This document shows positions 22,296 through 33,011 of a stretch of DNA of 64,000 bases, in pieces. The position numbers and the translations under genes are program-made. Location: assembly GCA_036346275.1 (NCBI GenBank), contig CM070711.1, positions 50,965,435 through 51,029,434 of the forward strand, in the 5' to 3' direction. Below the pieces are notes generated by a model that was not told where the DNA came from, did not search any database, and saw nothing but the letters and a program-made list of their open reading frames with translations. The stretch comes from Otatea glauca. Lineage: Eukaryota; Streptophyta; Magnoliopsida; Poales; Poaceae. Position 1 is the stretch's first letter, and every line of letters begins with the position of its first letter.

Positions 22296-25200
22296 TGTAA
22301 GGACCCGAATCCACTGATTCGAACCCACTGTGTTTACCGCACTAGTCCCAGGATCAACGCTAGTGCACACAGCTTAACATTGGTACATATCACATCATAC
22401 ACAACGATAATAGAATAATAGTTCATTTATTGATATAGCTAAATGTATGATCTTATGACCAACTTACATTATTAAGTCACGCAGGGCAAGACTGAAAATA
22501 TAAACTAGTAATTAAGCAGCGGAAAGTAGAAAACGTAGTTAGCTCATCAGTTCACCACAGGCAACCGACAAGGCTCGGACCCTAATGACTCGTGTCCTCC
22601 TGGACTTCATCTTCCAACACAGGTGTAGATTCTTCAACTGTTGATTATTGTTGTTTGGCAAGGGTGAGTACTTAAAGCACTCAACAAGTTGTGCACAGAA
22701 TGCAATTCTATGTATCTATATGTAAGGCTTATTCCAATGGATAGGCTATCATGGCTATTTTGCAATAAGCAAGACATTTATGAACAAATACAATAAATAG
22801 ATTGTAAAGAATGTAAAACAAATAATGATAATAAATTCAATATTTCTTAAGTAAACCAAGTTTCCAATCCTAAGTCAAATTCCATCTTCCATATGGTATC
22901 CCGCCATCCCAACCATGTTGTCCAATTAATTAAGCTAACCCTTAATCAGTAATTCCGAGCATTGCTCAATACCGCGAGCACGGCTATCCGAATAGTTTCA
23001 CACTGCAGAGGTTATGCACTTTACCCACGTGATACAACCAAACACCACCAAGGCGAGTGATTATAACAAAGCCTTTACAATGCTCGCTTAACCCGATACT
23101 ACCCGCTAAGGTTTCAACATGGTGGGACTGGTTACCACATCCAGGGCCCCCTCTTGCGCCATGTGAATTACTCCATAACTCGGGAACTCACACCGACCAC
23201 GATAGTACCAAAATTAAGACATTGCAAATTACTCAGCTAGGCTGGCCCATACCAGACATGTGGTTGCACGATAGACTCAGGTCAAAGGCTTGCAAGGTTA
23301 AATCCTTAGTGTGATCAAGGCAAGACATCCACATACCCTCTGCCCATCGGGCCCACCTTGGCATCCTCGCCCCTTGTCACTTGCCCCAATCTAAGTTATT
23401 ATCACCCTGTTGATTACCAAGCACCACATGTCATCAACAATTCAACATCGTTGCGTGACATGACTCGCCACAACAACTCAATCTCATCGTGTGATCCCAC
23501 ATGACACACAAGTTCATAATATTGTTCCATATTCCATTAATCAAGATTAATTATCAATGATTCTGACACATGTGATGACGTGGCAAGGCTATGCAACTAA
23601 TACGAACTAATCCTCCAATGTTGATCATAATTACCAATCAACTATATTAAACCAATCTAGGGTGACAATGGATCATGGCATACAATGACAAGGTAGGGTA
23701 TAGATCAATCTGGTATATTAGCTACGCCCAATCTAATTTGAAACAATTGTATATTTGAAATATATGCAATAGGGTAAAACAAATATAGCAATTTTATAAA
23801 CATGGGTTCAACATGATCAAGCACAACTTGCCTTGGAATAGGTCCTGATCTGGTTCTGGAACTTGCTCTTGAGTTGTTGGATCTTCCTCCGAAGCGTCGC
23901 ACAATTCAACGTCTACGCGTACCGAAGAAGAAAAACAAATAAATGCCAAAACAGAGAGCAATTGAACTCCAAAAATCAAATAAAATTAACCATTAAATAG
24001 ATCTCAATTTTACAAATTTTTAGAAATTTGAATCACTCCAATCCGAGTTACGATGCAAAAGATATAGCCTCTTGAAGTTTGAATTAAATACTGAAATTGC
24101 AAAAATCAGAAATTCGAAATTAACAGATTTATTTTTAATCCGAAAACCGAATTATTGCGCAAGCGTGACATCCTGCTGACGTCAGCCCTGACGCCAGCAA
24201 ATCAGAGCTTGACACGCGTCTCGGGCGTATGGACCCGGTCCACAGAACCTCCTCTGGTCCACCGTGAACCCGGCGCACGGCGCCTCGATACCCGCAGCGC
24301 CACGCGTCTTGATCCGATTGGTTGCAGCGCCGCCCCGCCGATGCGCAACACGCGGCACGCATCTACGGTTCGATCCGATCGAACGGCGACAGACACCCGT
24401 GACGCGGTTCAATCTTCCCCGTTCGCTCAGATCCGACGGTCAAAAACTCACCCGAGACTAATGGCGAAGCGACGGCGAAGAAAACCACCGGAGATGAGGA
24501 AGAAACCCTGGCGACGGCGTTCTGGCGTGTCCCCGACGTGAAGAAGTGGCGCAGTCGACGCGGCACACTCCGACGAGTTCAGATCTTGAACCAAAACGCC
24601 GAAAACCGACGAACCGGCGGCGCACTTGAACAAAAACCGCGGCGACTTCGGCGCTCTACTCCGGCGAGCTCTTCTGCGCGCTTTACGACGATCCTCGCGA
24701 AACCCTTCCGACCAGAAGATGCGGCGCACAAGGATGAACCTCGGGGCCTACCCTGCCCCTATTTATAGCCTCGGCAAACGCGCTAGAACGGAAACCCCGG
24801 ATCCTAACGGCGCGAACGCGTGGCGGACTCGAGTCCTTCAGCGGAGACGACAACCACACGCCGTCCGACCGCTACCAGCGATCGGGATCACGCGGCCTCG
24901 ATCTAATCTTAACCGCCCGCGATTTCTTTCCAACGGCGATGATCCGCCGAGTCCCGAACCGGACGACAAGATCCCACCCGCGCGATCTTGATCCAACGGC
25001 GGAGACGCGATTTCCCGAAGCAGGCCAAACGGGCCGCGCTTCTCCGGGCCACCCGCGCACAGTACACGGGCCGAGCCCATTACTGTTCAAAGGTTTTTCA
25101 AAAGGTTTTTCCAATTAAATTAATCACCGAAATTCATTTTATTTATTTTAGGCAATAAAATAATCGGGAAAAATTCAAGAAAAATCTCAAAAATACTTTG

Positions 25201-25403
25201 AGACATTCTGGACTCCAATAAAATATTTTTGGCAAAACTTTATTTTAACTTTGCACAGATTTAGATAGATTTGAATAAAAGGCAATAAACTTGATTTCAA
25301 ATTAATTCAAATAAATCCAGAAAAATCCAAATAAATTCCAGAAAATTATAAATGCACAAATAAGAAATAAAAACTTAATTAAGCCAAATTTTGGGATGTT
25401 ACA
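22296..25403 (-). mobile_element. Solo LTR, family A, 3108 bp, duplication CATTC
   Basis: Sense strand starts TGTAACATCCCAAAATTTGG at 25403 and ends ..GGGTCCTTACA at 22296; CATTC at 22291-22295 and 25404-25408. Order of parts on the sense strand: AT-rich U3-like part, TATA CTATAAATAG (24768-24759), CpG-rich leader to about 24450 with a GTGAGT donor after ATTAGTCTCGG, T-rich end, exon 2 (23912-23832), intron with palindromes (22984-22995 CTATCCGAATAG), exon 3 (22637-22582), terminal CACTAG-n-CTAGTG. The long GC-rich frames are not genes on their own. Confidence 0.92.
22582..23912 (-). other. LTR acidic exon cassette, best-preserved family A copy
   Basis: Exon 2, 23832-23912 (81 bases), follows a pyrimidine-rich tract ending CGCGTAG and encodes VELCDASEEDPTTQEQVPEP then DQDLFQ, ending CAAG/GCAAGTT. 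Exon 3, 22582-22637, follows ..ATCAACAG and encodes EESTPVLEDEVQEDTSH and stop. Splicing GC-AG keeps the frame (phase 1, Q-V junction). Intron 1194 bp. A candidate exon 1 lies in the GC-rich leader and ends ..SPLVS before GTGAGTT in the matching phase, but has no ATG in that frame. Unknown product; acidic, no recognised domain. Confidence 0.5.
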
Positions 25404-25408
25404 CATTC

Positions 25409-25726
25409 CCTCTAATGCTATGGAAGAACTTTAATATTTGTACTGGGTGGCTTTCTAACAGTTCGCTTGCCAGTCGATCGTTTGTCGCACTGAAGTACAA
25501 TCTCAGTCTGGTTCTACCCGGTTGAGATCGAGTAGCTAGGGATGTTGAAATAACTACGTCAAGTAGGTTGTATAGATCATCATGTAACGGGATCTTGTAG
25601 AATCCTGATCGTATCAAACTCCCTCCTGTAATCACGTCTTGTACAGCTGCTGTCGCTGGTTCTATGAACCGAACATATTGTTCTGCCTTTCGGAGATCTC
25701 TATGGAAAAACTTAACATAATTGGTT
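25409..25726 (-). pseudogene. Unidentified coding fragment, split by two retroelements
   Basis: Minus-strand frame open over the whole stretch: NYVKFFHRDLRKAEQYVRFI, then PATAAVQDVITGG, SGFYKIPLHDDLYNLLDVVI, and RLRLYFSATNDRLASELLES. It continues without a stop across the copia insertion (duplication AGTGT) into 31604-31498 (KVLQQTTGVLNLPDTDTVSP) and is cut on the other side by the solo LTR (duplication CATTC). Codon-like composition and length argue it was a gene exon. I do not recognise the family. Confidence 0.55.
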
Positions 25727-25731
25727 AGTGT

Positions 25732-25955
25732 TGTTGGGAAACCTCATGGTCCATTGAAGGTCCATGTTGGTCTCTTAGCTTAAATCCTAGGTGAGCGCTA
25801 TATAAGGAGGAGGGGGTCCCCCCTATATACAAGTATTCAGAAAGCAATAAAGAATTCCGCTGTCGCTCCCCATATACCTGTGTCTCTCTCTCTGTTCTCC
25901 AATTTTAGATCTGTTCAGGGAACCTCGGACTATTCGATAGCGAGGTTCCTTAACA
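25732..25955 (+). repeat. Copia 5' LTR
   Basis: Contains the promoter TATATAAGG at 25799-25807 and, downstream, AATAAAG (about 25845) as a likely polyadenylation signal. Short (224 bp) for a copia LTR. Ends GGTTCCTTAACA. Confidence 0.95.
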
Positions 25956-25970
25956 CGTTATCAGCACGAA
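25956..25970 (+). promoter_or_regulatory. Copia primer-binding site region
   Basis: CGTTATCAGCACGAA directly after the 5' LTR. The TTATCAGCACG core at this position is common in plant copia elements and is thought to pair with an initiator tRNA-Met. Confidence 0.6.
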
Positions 25971-26983
25971 ACTCTACCGGAGATCAGAATTAAAAAGGTG
26001 AGAAGAGGTGGGTTTCGGCGATTGAATCTAATCGATGTTGTTTTCTATGCATGCATCTAACGTACGCATCGGTACTGCGTTCGTCACGTGGCAAGAAGCT
26101 ACAATGACACGAAGCAACAATACACATGAAGCATCTTTACATCCAGAAAAGAGAAAAAAAAGAAAGGTTGTCGCCTCGGTTTACGCGCACGAAGCGCGAC
26201 GATGCCGACAAGCGTCGTCCGGCCCGCAGTCGCGCCGTGCGGCGCCCGGCCCTCATTGGCGGCGCTCCCGCCGGCGCGATGAAGTCGCTCCGCCGATCAC
26301 CGCGACGCAGACGCTCGAAACCGACGCCACAGACGCAGCGCCTCCGCCTCGGCCCAGCGCAGCGCAGCGCCGCGCGCGCGAGAGCTCGGTCGCTCGCCCG
26401 GCTCGGTCGCGGCCGTTGCGCCGCGCGCCGCCCGGCCGCGGCCGCCGCTTCGATCGCCGGGCTCCCGCACCCGCCCGCCGCTCCAACACTCGCTCGTCCC
26501 GGCTCTTGCCGCCGCACACTGGCCATACCGCGCGCTTGCGCTTCGAGAGCAAGCATGGCAGCTAGGGATTGGGAACCCTAGCCGCCGCCATGCGTTTTCT
26601 TGGTTCGGCCAAGAAGGCCAAGCAGGCCACGAAGGGCACGGCCCAGTGGCCCAAGAGGCCAAGCGGGGAAGGGCAAGGCCCAGTGGCCGCAGCGCCCGAA
26701 AAAAAAAGAAAAGGGAAAGAAAAAGAAAAGAAAGAAAAAGATAAAAAAAATTGCAGAAAATTTTGAAAAATTGCCAAAAAATCCAGAAGATTTATTTGGC
26801 TCTGTTTTTAATTTTTCTAGTTTTTTCTCTGTTTTTATGAATATTCTTTATGAATTTTGAGTTCATTGCTTTATTTTGTATACTGCAATGCATGGAAATT
26901 TATTTTCTGTACTTTATGTTTTGCAACCATTTTCTATTAGATTACACGCAGTAATCTAATGTTGGAATTTTAAAATCATACAA
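25971..26983 (+). other. Copia leader with a 600-bp CpG-rich island
   Basis: The first kilobase of the internal region has no gag-like frame. From about 26190 to 26700 it is extremely GC- and CpG-rich, then becomes A/G-rich (26700-26760). The long overlapping frames (Arg/Pro/Ala-rich) in both strands are composition artefacts. It looks unlike the AT-balanced coding part of the element and may be a captured host leader. Confidence 0.5.
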
Positions 26984-27160
26984 ATGTCCGGCATCGTGAA
27001 TCGTGAGTTTGAAGAACTGGCCCCGCACGGTCATAACTACCTCACTTGGGCATAGGACGTGAAAATCGTTCTTTGGGGGCTAGAAGCTCTATGCTGCGAT
27101 TGATCTAGGATCCTCGCAGGACACGAAACCTACCTTCGAGCAGAACAATCAAGCCTTGCA
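26984..27160 (+). pseudogene. Copia gag start, truncated
   Basis: ATG at 26984: MSGIVNREFEELAPHGHNYL then TWA, stop at 27053, DVKIVLWGLEALC. FEEL-P-GHNY-TW--DVKI is the standard start of this copia gag group. After about 27160 the similarity ends; the rest of gag, including the zinc knuckle, is missing, so about 1 kb has been lost before the protease. Confidence 0.75.
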
Positions 27161-27386
27161 CTACCGTTTAAATGCATGAATCGCATTTTCTTTTAGATTA
27201 TGGTTGTTAGCATTTTCCTTTTGAATAATGAATTGTAAGCTCTAGAAAAGCATACTTATCTTATGAATAAATGTGTAATTTATTCTTTATTCCAGTATTC
27301 TCTCATTTGCAAGCAATATTTGAATTATTTTGCCTCTGTTTGATTAGAATTATATTTCTTCTATCTAGAAATCGTGTAGCGCCCAA

Positions 27387-27608
27387 ATGGAAGAGATATG
27401 CATTGTTGAGAGTGGCACAACAAATACCATCTTAAGAGAGTCTAAATACTTCCAGTCGATCACGAAGAACGCTGAAAAGATTAGTACGATCGCAGGAAGG
27501 GACTCATATGTAATCGGCTCAGGAAGAGCCACTATTATATTGCCTATGGGTACAACTTTGGTAATTGAAGAAGCCCTTTTGTACCCTGAATCAACGGCAC
27601 TCTCTTAA
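27387..27608 (+). pseudogene. Copia protease remnant
   Basis: Plus strand, 73 codons: ICIVESGTTNTILRESKYF. The position matches the D-S-G catalytic loop of copia proteases, but the residue is Glu (E-S-G), which should abolish activity. SYVIGSGRATIILPMGTTLV follows as in the family. A frame change near 27608 separates it from the integrase frame. Confidence 0.75.
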
Positions 27609-27673
27609 GCTTTAAAGACATCCGCGCCAATGGTTTTCACGTAGAAACCAATGAAGAAAATGGCAAAGAATAC

Positions 27674-28696
27674 TTGTGCATTGTGAAGCACGCGGTATCT
27701 GGAAAAATGGTATTAGAAAAATGTCCCTCATATGAATCTGGGTTGTACTACATGAATATTCATGCACCCGAAGTGTATACTTCCTTGAAGACTGTTTTTA
27801 GAAGCTTTGAGTTATTTTCTTTATGGCATGGTAGATTAGGCCATCCTGGTCTTAGAATGATGAGAAATATAGTGAACAACTCACAAGGTCATGGCATTAA
27901 TGTTAAAAAATTTCCGAATCATGAAGATTTTGTGTGCCCTGCATGTGCCACCGGGAAATTAATAACTAGACCCTCTGTCATGAAAGTGCAAAGTGAAATC
28001 CTGCATTCTCGAACGCATCCAGGATATTTATGCCCGATTCAGCCCTTGTCAGGGCCATTTCGATACTTTATGGTGCTCATTGATGCTTCCTCGAAATGGT
28101 CACATGTATGCTTATTGTCAACAAGAAACCATGCTTTTGCAAAGCTGATCTCGCAGATCATAAGAATTAAGAATGCTTTCCCTGATCATCGCGTGAAGTC
28201 CATTAGAATGGACAGTGCTGGAGAATTTACTTCAAAGGCATTTGATGATTATTGCACGGCAACAGGGATAGCAATTGAGCACTCCGTACCGCACGTCCAT
28301 ACGCAGAATGGGCTAACTGAAGCACTAATAAAGAGGATTAAATTCATTGCCAGGCCGCTTTTGCAGAGTTGTAACTTGCCCAACACTTGTTGGGGACACA
28401 TAGTCCTGCACGCAGCAGCTCTTATCAATTTCAGACCGTCGGCCTACAACATCCATTCCCCTATGCAACTTGTGCACGGGATCATCCCGAAGATCTCCCA
28501 TCTCAGGAAATTTGGGTGTATGGTATATGTACCTATACCACCCCCTCAGCGGACTGCAATGGGCCCTCTCCGAAAGTCTGGGATATACGTTGGTTATGAG
28601 AGTGCATCCATAATCAGATATCTGGAACCCATGACTGGAGACTTGCATACAGCCCGATTCGCTGATTGCATCTTTGACGAGGACCGTTTCCCGTAA
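27674..28696 (+). pseudogene. Copia GAG-pre-integrase and integrase
   Basis: Zinc-binding HHCC part LWHGRLGHPG .. CPACATGK; catalytic core with Asp in VLIDASSKW, Asp in IRMDSAGEF and Glu in NGLTEALIKR, so the D-D-E triad is present. C-terminal part runs to FADCIFDEDRFP and a stop at 28694, where the family normally continues in frame into the reverse-transcriptase part (the next frame starts in the same phase at 28718). Role: insertion of element cDNA into the genome. Confidence 0.9.
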
Positions 28697-28717
28697 TTAG
28701 GGGGAGGAAATCAACCT

Positions 28718-29902
28718 TTGGATGAAAAATGCCGGGAAATCATATGGCATTCCACTGGGATCCCCGCACATGACCCCCGCACTAATAAAGCAAATCAAGA
28801 AGTCCAGAAGATAATTGATTTGCAGAATTTAGCAAATGAACTGTCTGATCAATTTTGTGATCTGAAGGGTGTGGTTAAGTCGCATGTACCCGTAAGAAAT
28901 GCACCAGAGAGGGTGGAAATACCAAAGAAAATAGAAGGTATCCCTCAGCCTGTTCAGAGGCCTCAAAGAAAAAGAACAGGAAACCTGACTCCTCAAACCC
29001 AAAGTACCCAGAGACGTCTGGAGAAAACTGGGCGAGAGGACTTACTACAACCAATCACGAAAATGCCCCAAGGAAAGAAGGGGAGCCAGTTGAGACCTGG
29101 CACTGGAAAGAAGCCAACAGGAAAGGCAATTCCAGACTTGAATCTTCCACTACAGGAAGCCGTCGGAAATAATGTGTGCGCACACATAGGCGATGAAAAG
29201 CTAAAAGAACTTGCTCCTGCAATAGGGAATAGCAGTGAAGAGCAAGTAGAAGTGCATGAAGCACCCCATGAAGAAATGGACATAAACTTTGTAATAACAG
29301 GAGAATCCCTGAATAGAGCAACAGCCAACGTTGATGCATACTTTGCAAAGAAGATTGTCTCGATCATTGATCATGATCCCGAGCCTGCATCTCTCGCAGA
29401 GTGCAAGAAAAGGCTAGATTGGGAAGAATGGAAAAAGGCAATCACTGCAGAGTTAGTCTCTCTGAAGAAGAGAGAGGTGTTTGGGCTCGTATGCCGCACA
29501 CCTCCCCATATAAACCCCGTAGGTCACAAATGGGTCTTTGTTCGGAAGAGAAATGAAAACAACGAAGTTGTAAGGTACAAGACAAGGCTCGTAGCTCAAG
29601 GTTTCACTCAACGTCCTGGAGTTGATTATGAAGAAACCTATTCTCCGGTCATGGACGGAATTACCTTTAGATATTTGATCTCAATGGCAGTCAACTTGAA
29701 GTTGAGAATGAAGCTAATGGATGTTGTCACAGCGTATTTGTATGGAAACTTGGATTCGGAGATATACATGAAAGTACCGGAAGGAATTCCTATCCCGAAC
29801 CAAGACGGAGCAAATAGAAACACATGCAGATGTGAAATTAGAGAAATCACTTTGTATGGGAAATTTGAGCGAAGGAAGAATGTGGTACAATTGCTTGAGT
29901 GA
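28718..29902 (+). pseudogene. Copia linker and N-terminal reverse transcriptase
   Basis: Same frame as the integrase, separated by one stop codon. A long Lys/Pro/Gln-rich linker (to about 29340) leads to reverse transcriptase: WEEWKKAI.AEL, GHKWVFVRKRNENNEVVRYK, RLVAQGFTQRPGVDYEETYS, LMDVVTAYLYGNLDSEIYMK. The frame is lost at about 29820 by a small indel and the domain goes on in the next frame. Confidence 0.9.
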
Positions 29903-30491
29903 CTTTCTCTGCAAGAAAGGCTACACAAACAGCGAAGATTGTCCATGTGTGTTTATACAGCGATCCCCGAATGGATTCTGTATAATCTCCGTCTATGTAG
30001 ATGACTTGAACATCATTGGGACGGATGAAGAAATTGAAGAGGCATGCTCATTCTTGAAGTCTGAGTTTGAAATGAAGGATTTGGGTAAAACTAAGTTTTG
30101 TTTAGGCTTGCAGCTTGAACATGACCAAGGAGGAATCTTGGTACATCAATCAACCTACACGCAGAAAGTGTTAGAAAGATTTGGATTTGAAAAAGCATAT
30201 CCTGCAAAGACTCCAATGGTCGGAAGGTCACTCCAAGCAGACCAAGACCCATACAGACCTAGAGAAGAGGGGGAGGAAGTCCTAGGAGCAGAATCCCCAT
30301 ATCTGAGTGCAGTTGGAGCGCTCATGTACCTTGCGAATAGCACCAGGCCAGACATTGCGTTCGCTGTGAATTTGCTAGCTCGGTACAGTGCAGAACCCAC
30401 CAAAAGGCATTGGAGAGGGATCAAGGACATCTTCCGTTACCTCCAAGAAGCAAAGATCTTGGTTTGTTCTTTAGAAGAAACAATGAATTGA
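29832..30491 (+). pseudogene. Copia reverse transcriptase, catalytic part
   Basis: Continues the previous frame after an indel: KLEKSL.G, then the catalytic FCIISVYVDDLNIIGT (Y-V-D-D), FEMKDLGKTKFCLGLQLEHD, VGALMYLANSTRPDIAFAVN. A second indel near 30470 shifts the frame again into RNase H. Two frameshifts plus a nonsense change make the polyprotein non-functional. Confidence 0.9.
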
Positions 30492-31024
30492 ATTTGGTTG
30501 GCTACGCCGATGCTGGGTACTTATCAGACCCGCATACTGGCAAGTCCCAAACTGGCTATGTTTTCCTATGTGGAGGAACAGCAATTTCTTGGAAGTCGTC
30601 TAAGCAGACTCTTGTCTCGACGTCGACAAACCACTCGGAAATCATTGCTTTGTATGAAGCATCTCGTGAATGTGCATGGCTCCGAAGAATGGTTCACCAC
30701 ATCCAGAAGTCATGTGGCTTGAACATTGAGCAAACTCCCATGATAATCTATGAAGATAATGCAGCTTGTATTGCCCAAGCACAGATGGGTTATGTGAAGA
30801 GCAATGTCACGAAGCATATCAACCCCAAGTTCTTCTATGCTCATGAATTGCATAAGATGAATGAGATCAAGATACTGCATACTAAGTCATGTGAAAATCT
30901 TGCAGATTTGTTCACTAAATCACTCCCAGCATCTACCTTTGAAAGGTGCGTTAAAGGAATTGGAATGATGAGACTTAGAGAAGTGCATATTTCAGGGGGA
31001 GATATTTCACATACTCCCACATAA
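30470..31024 (+). pseudogene. Copia RNase H
   Basis: NLVGYADAGYLSDPHTGKSQ with the first catalytic Asp, TAISWKSSKQTLVSTSTNHS, EIIALYEASRECAWLRRM with Glu, IIYEDNAACIAQAQ with Asp, and TKHINPKFFYAHEL: the complete tail domain of copia Pol. The ORF ends at 31024, about 250 bp before the 3' LTR. Confidence 0.9.
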
Positions 31025-31271
31025 ATCTCGAAGATGAATTATGAATACCCAACATGAATCTCGAAGATTAGCAATTGATGTTTGGTTGAATTGTACTCTT
31101 TTTCCTTAGCAAGTTTTTCATGAAGTTTTCTTGCATAAGGTTTTAACGAGGCAATTCGTGCAACATAGTAAGCGTATGCTATGTACTCTTTCTCCAAGTA
31201 TTTTTCCCACTGGGTTTTTCTGGAGTTTTAATGAGGCATAAGCATCTCGCGGCAAAGGGCCCAAGGGGGAG

Positions 31272-31497
31272 TGTTGGGAAACCTCATGGCCCATTGAAGG
31301 CCCATGTTGGTCCCTTAGCCTAAACCCTAGGTGAGCGCTATATAAGGAGGAGGGGGGTCCCCCCCTATGTACAAGTATTCAGAAAGCAATAAAGAATTCC
31401 GCTGTCGCTCCTCATATACCTATGTCTCCCTCTCTGTTCTCCAATTTTAGATCTGTTCAGGGAACCTCGGACTATTCGATAGCGAGGTTCCTTAACA
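31272..31497 (+). repeat. Copia 3' LTR
   Basis: 226 bp, preceded by the polypurine tract CCAAGGGGGAG (31261-31271) and followed by AGTGT. About 4 percent different from the 5' LTR; where they differ, the 3' copy mostly has C where the 5' copy has T, as expected from deamination of methylated C. Confidence 0.95.
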
Positions 31498-31743
31498 AGT
31501 GTTACATGAAAGTATATGCAACAATGTAGAATTGGTGATACTGTATCCGTATCTGGCAAATTCAAAACCCCGGTCGTTTGCTGTAAGACTTTCCATAGGT
31601 GCCTTTACATTCGGTAAATTACCCCCTACTGTTTCTTTTTGCAACTTGCAAGGTGCTCTTTTCTGACATTGTGTTTATGTTTCTCCCTTCTATCACAGGT
31701 TACGAAGAACATGGGCAAAATATTGAAAGCTAGTGGTGCTAAA
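31498..31743 (-). other. Other side of the split coding fragment, then non-coding
   Basis: 31498-31604 continues the minus-strand frame of 25409-25726 (KVLQQTTGVLNLPDTDTVSP, then HCCIYFHVTL at the junction) and starts after a stop at 31605-31607. 31608-31743 has no recognisable coding content and leads to the hAT element. Confidence 0.5.
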
Positions 31744-32772
31744 TAGGGTTTGAAATATCGTCGATTATCGAGCGAAAATCGCGATAATAGCCTGTATCGA
31801 GCCGGCACGGTAAATCATACCGGTCGGTAAACCAGGCAAATTCAAATTCAAATTCAAAATATTTGAGAAATTTATCCTAAAGCTCCCTAAAATTAGTATT
31901 AATAGGTTTTTGGCATCTATGATGAAAATTATTTGAAAAAACGAATTTGTGGGGCGTTTTTGAGCCAAACCGAATATATATAAAATAGAAAAGGAAATCA
32001 AAATTGAAATGCACAGTATGGGCTGAGGCCTGCAGCCCATCCGGCCCAAACCCATCTGGCCCATGAACTCACTCCATGTATTTAAGGCGAAAAATCCCCA
32101 TTCCGGCAGCCCTAAATGTCGTGCCGACACTCCTCTCCACCCTCCGAACTGCTCCACGTTGTCTCCGACCAGATTCGGCGGACGCTAACCGTATTTTCAC
32201 CGCCCCAACCTTGAAAATCGTTCGGTAAGCCTCGATTTTCGTTCAAAGCAGTCAATTTTCGCTAGGGTTCATCAGTCTCGGTCTCGCTAGGGTTCATCAG
32301 TCAATTTTCGCCCGATGTGCAGCGATTTTTGCTAGCATATGGTCGATTACCGCTTGATAATCTTTGTTAATCGCTGCCAACCATCTGAAATCGAGGGCAC
32401 CTGTGGCTCTATTGATTTTCGACTGGAACAAGTCGATATTCCTGTGAAACCGAGCGATAATTGGCTAAAACCAAGGGATAATCACCATTTGTGTTGTTCT
32501 GAGGTTAGATTATGTGGAGGAACTAGCTAAGTATGTTTGTTCTTGTTGTGACGTCTAATAACATACAGACATATATACTATTGTACGATAATGGTGAGTT
32601 CAATTAGTCAAGCTTGTTTAATAGATGTCACTTTTTTGTTCTTTAATGGTGAGTAGTGTTGTGATGCATCATGCCTGTCCAACACCGACGACCAAGTTGA
32701 TTTAAGTGAACAATGTTAATTAGGAACTTTCCATCACCGGACATATGGTTCAGCTATTACGCTGTATCGTTG

Positions 32773-32985
32773 TAGCTAAGTATGTTTAGTTGGCTGGCAA
32801 AAATTGCTTGTGACCTAGGATGTTAAATGTAGTAAACCTAGGATGTAGTATGTTTTTCAAAAATTGCTTGTTGTCATGTTAGCTAAGTATGTTTAGTTGC
32901 CTGGCAAAAATTAATTTTTGGTTACATGTAGTAAACCTAGGATGTTTAGGTAGATGGGTTTTGCGTGTGACATAGGATGCATGCT
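32773..32985. repeat. Tandem duplication in the hAT intron, period about 107 bp
   Basis: TAGCTAAGTATGTTTAGTTG starts at 32773 and again at 32880; both units go on with CTGGCAAAAATT and end TGTAGTAAACCTAGGATGT. Confidence 0.8.
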
Positions 32986-33011
32986 AACTTTTTGTTGTTT
33001 TGTATTAGCAG

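Larger units (their letters stand above)
25732..31497 (+). mobile_element. Full-length copia retrotransposon, coding-defective
   Basis: 5' LTR 25732-25955 (224 bp) and 3' LTR 31272-31497 (226 bp), both TGTTGGG..TTAACA; target duplication AGTGT at 25727-25731 and 31498-31502. Primer site region CGTTATCAGCACG follows the 5' LTR; purine tract CCAAGGGGGAG precedes the 3' LTR. Inside, in copia order: gag remnant, protease, integrase, reverse transcriptase, RNase H, all damaged. My hand alignment of the LTRs shows about nine substitutions, nearly all transitions, and two one-base indels, so roughly 4 percent divergence. Confidence 0.95.

Noticed and set aside
22296..25403. First read as plus-strand LTRs because they start TGTAAGG and end GTTACA on the plus strand
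   Set aside because: The ends allow either direction. TATA box, splice signals, exons and the gag that follows 15039 all point to the opposite strand for these copies.
26035..26860. Several 70-176 residue frames in the copia leader
   Set aside because: Open in many frames on both strands because of extreme GC content; no domain or consistent start.
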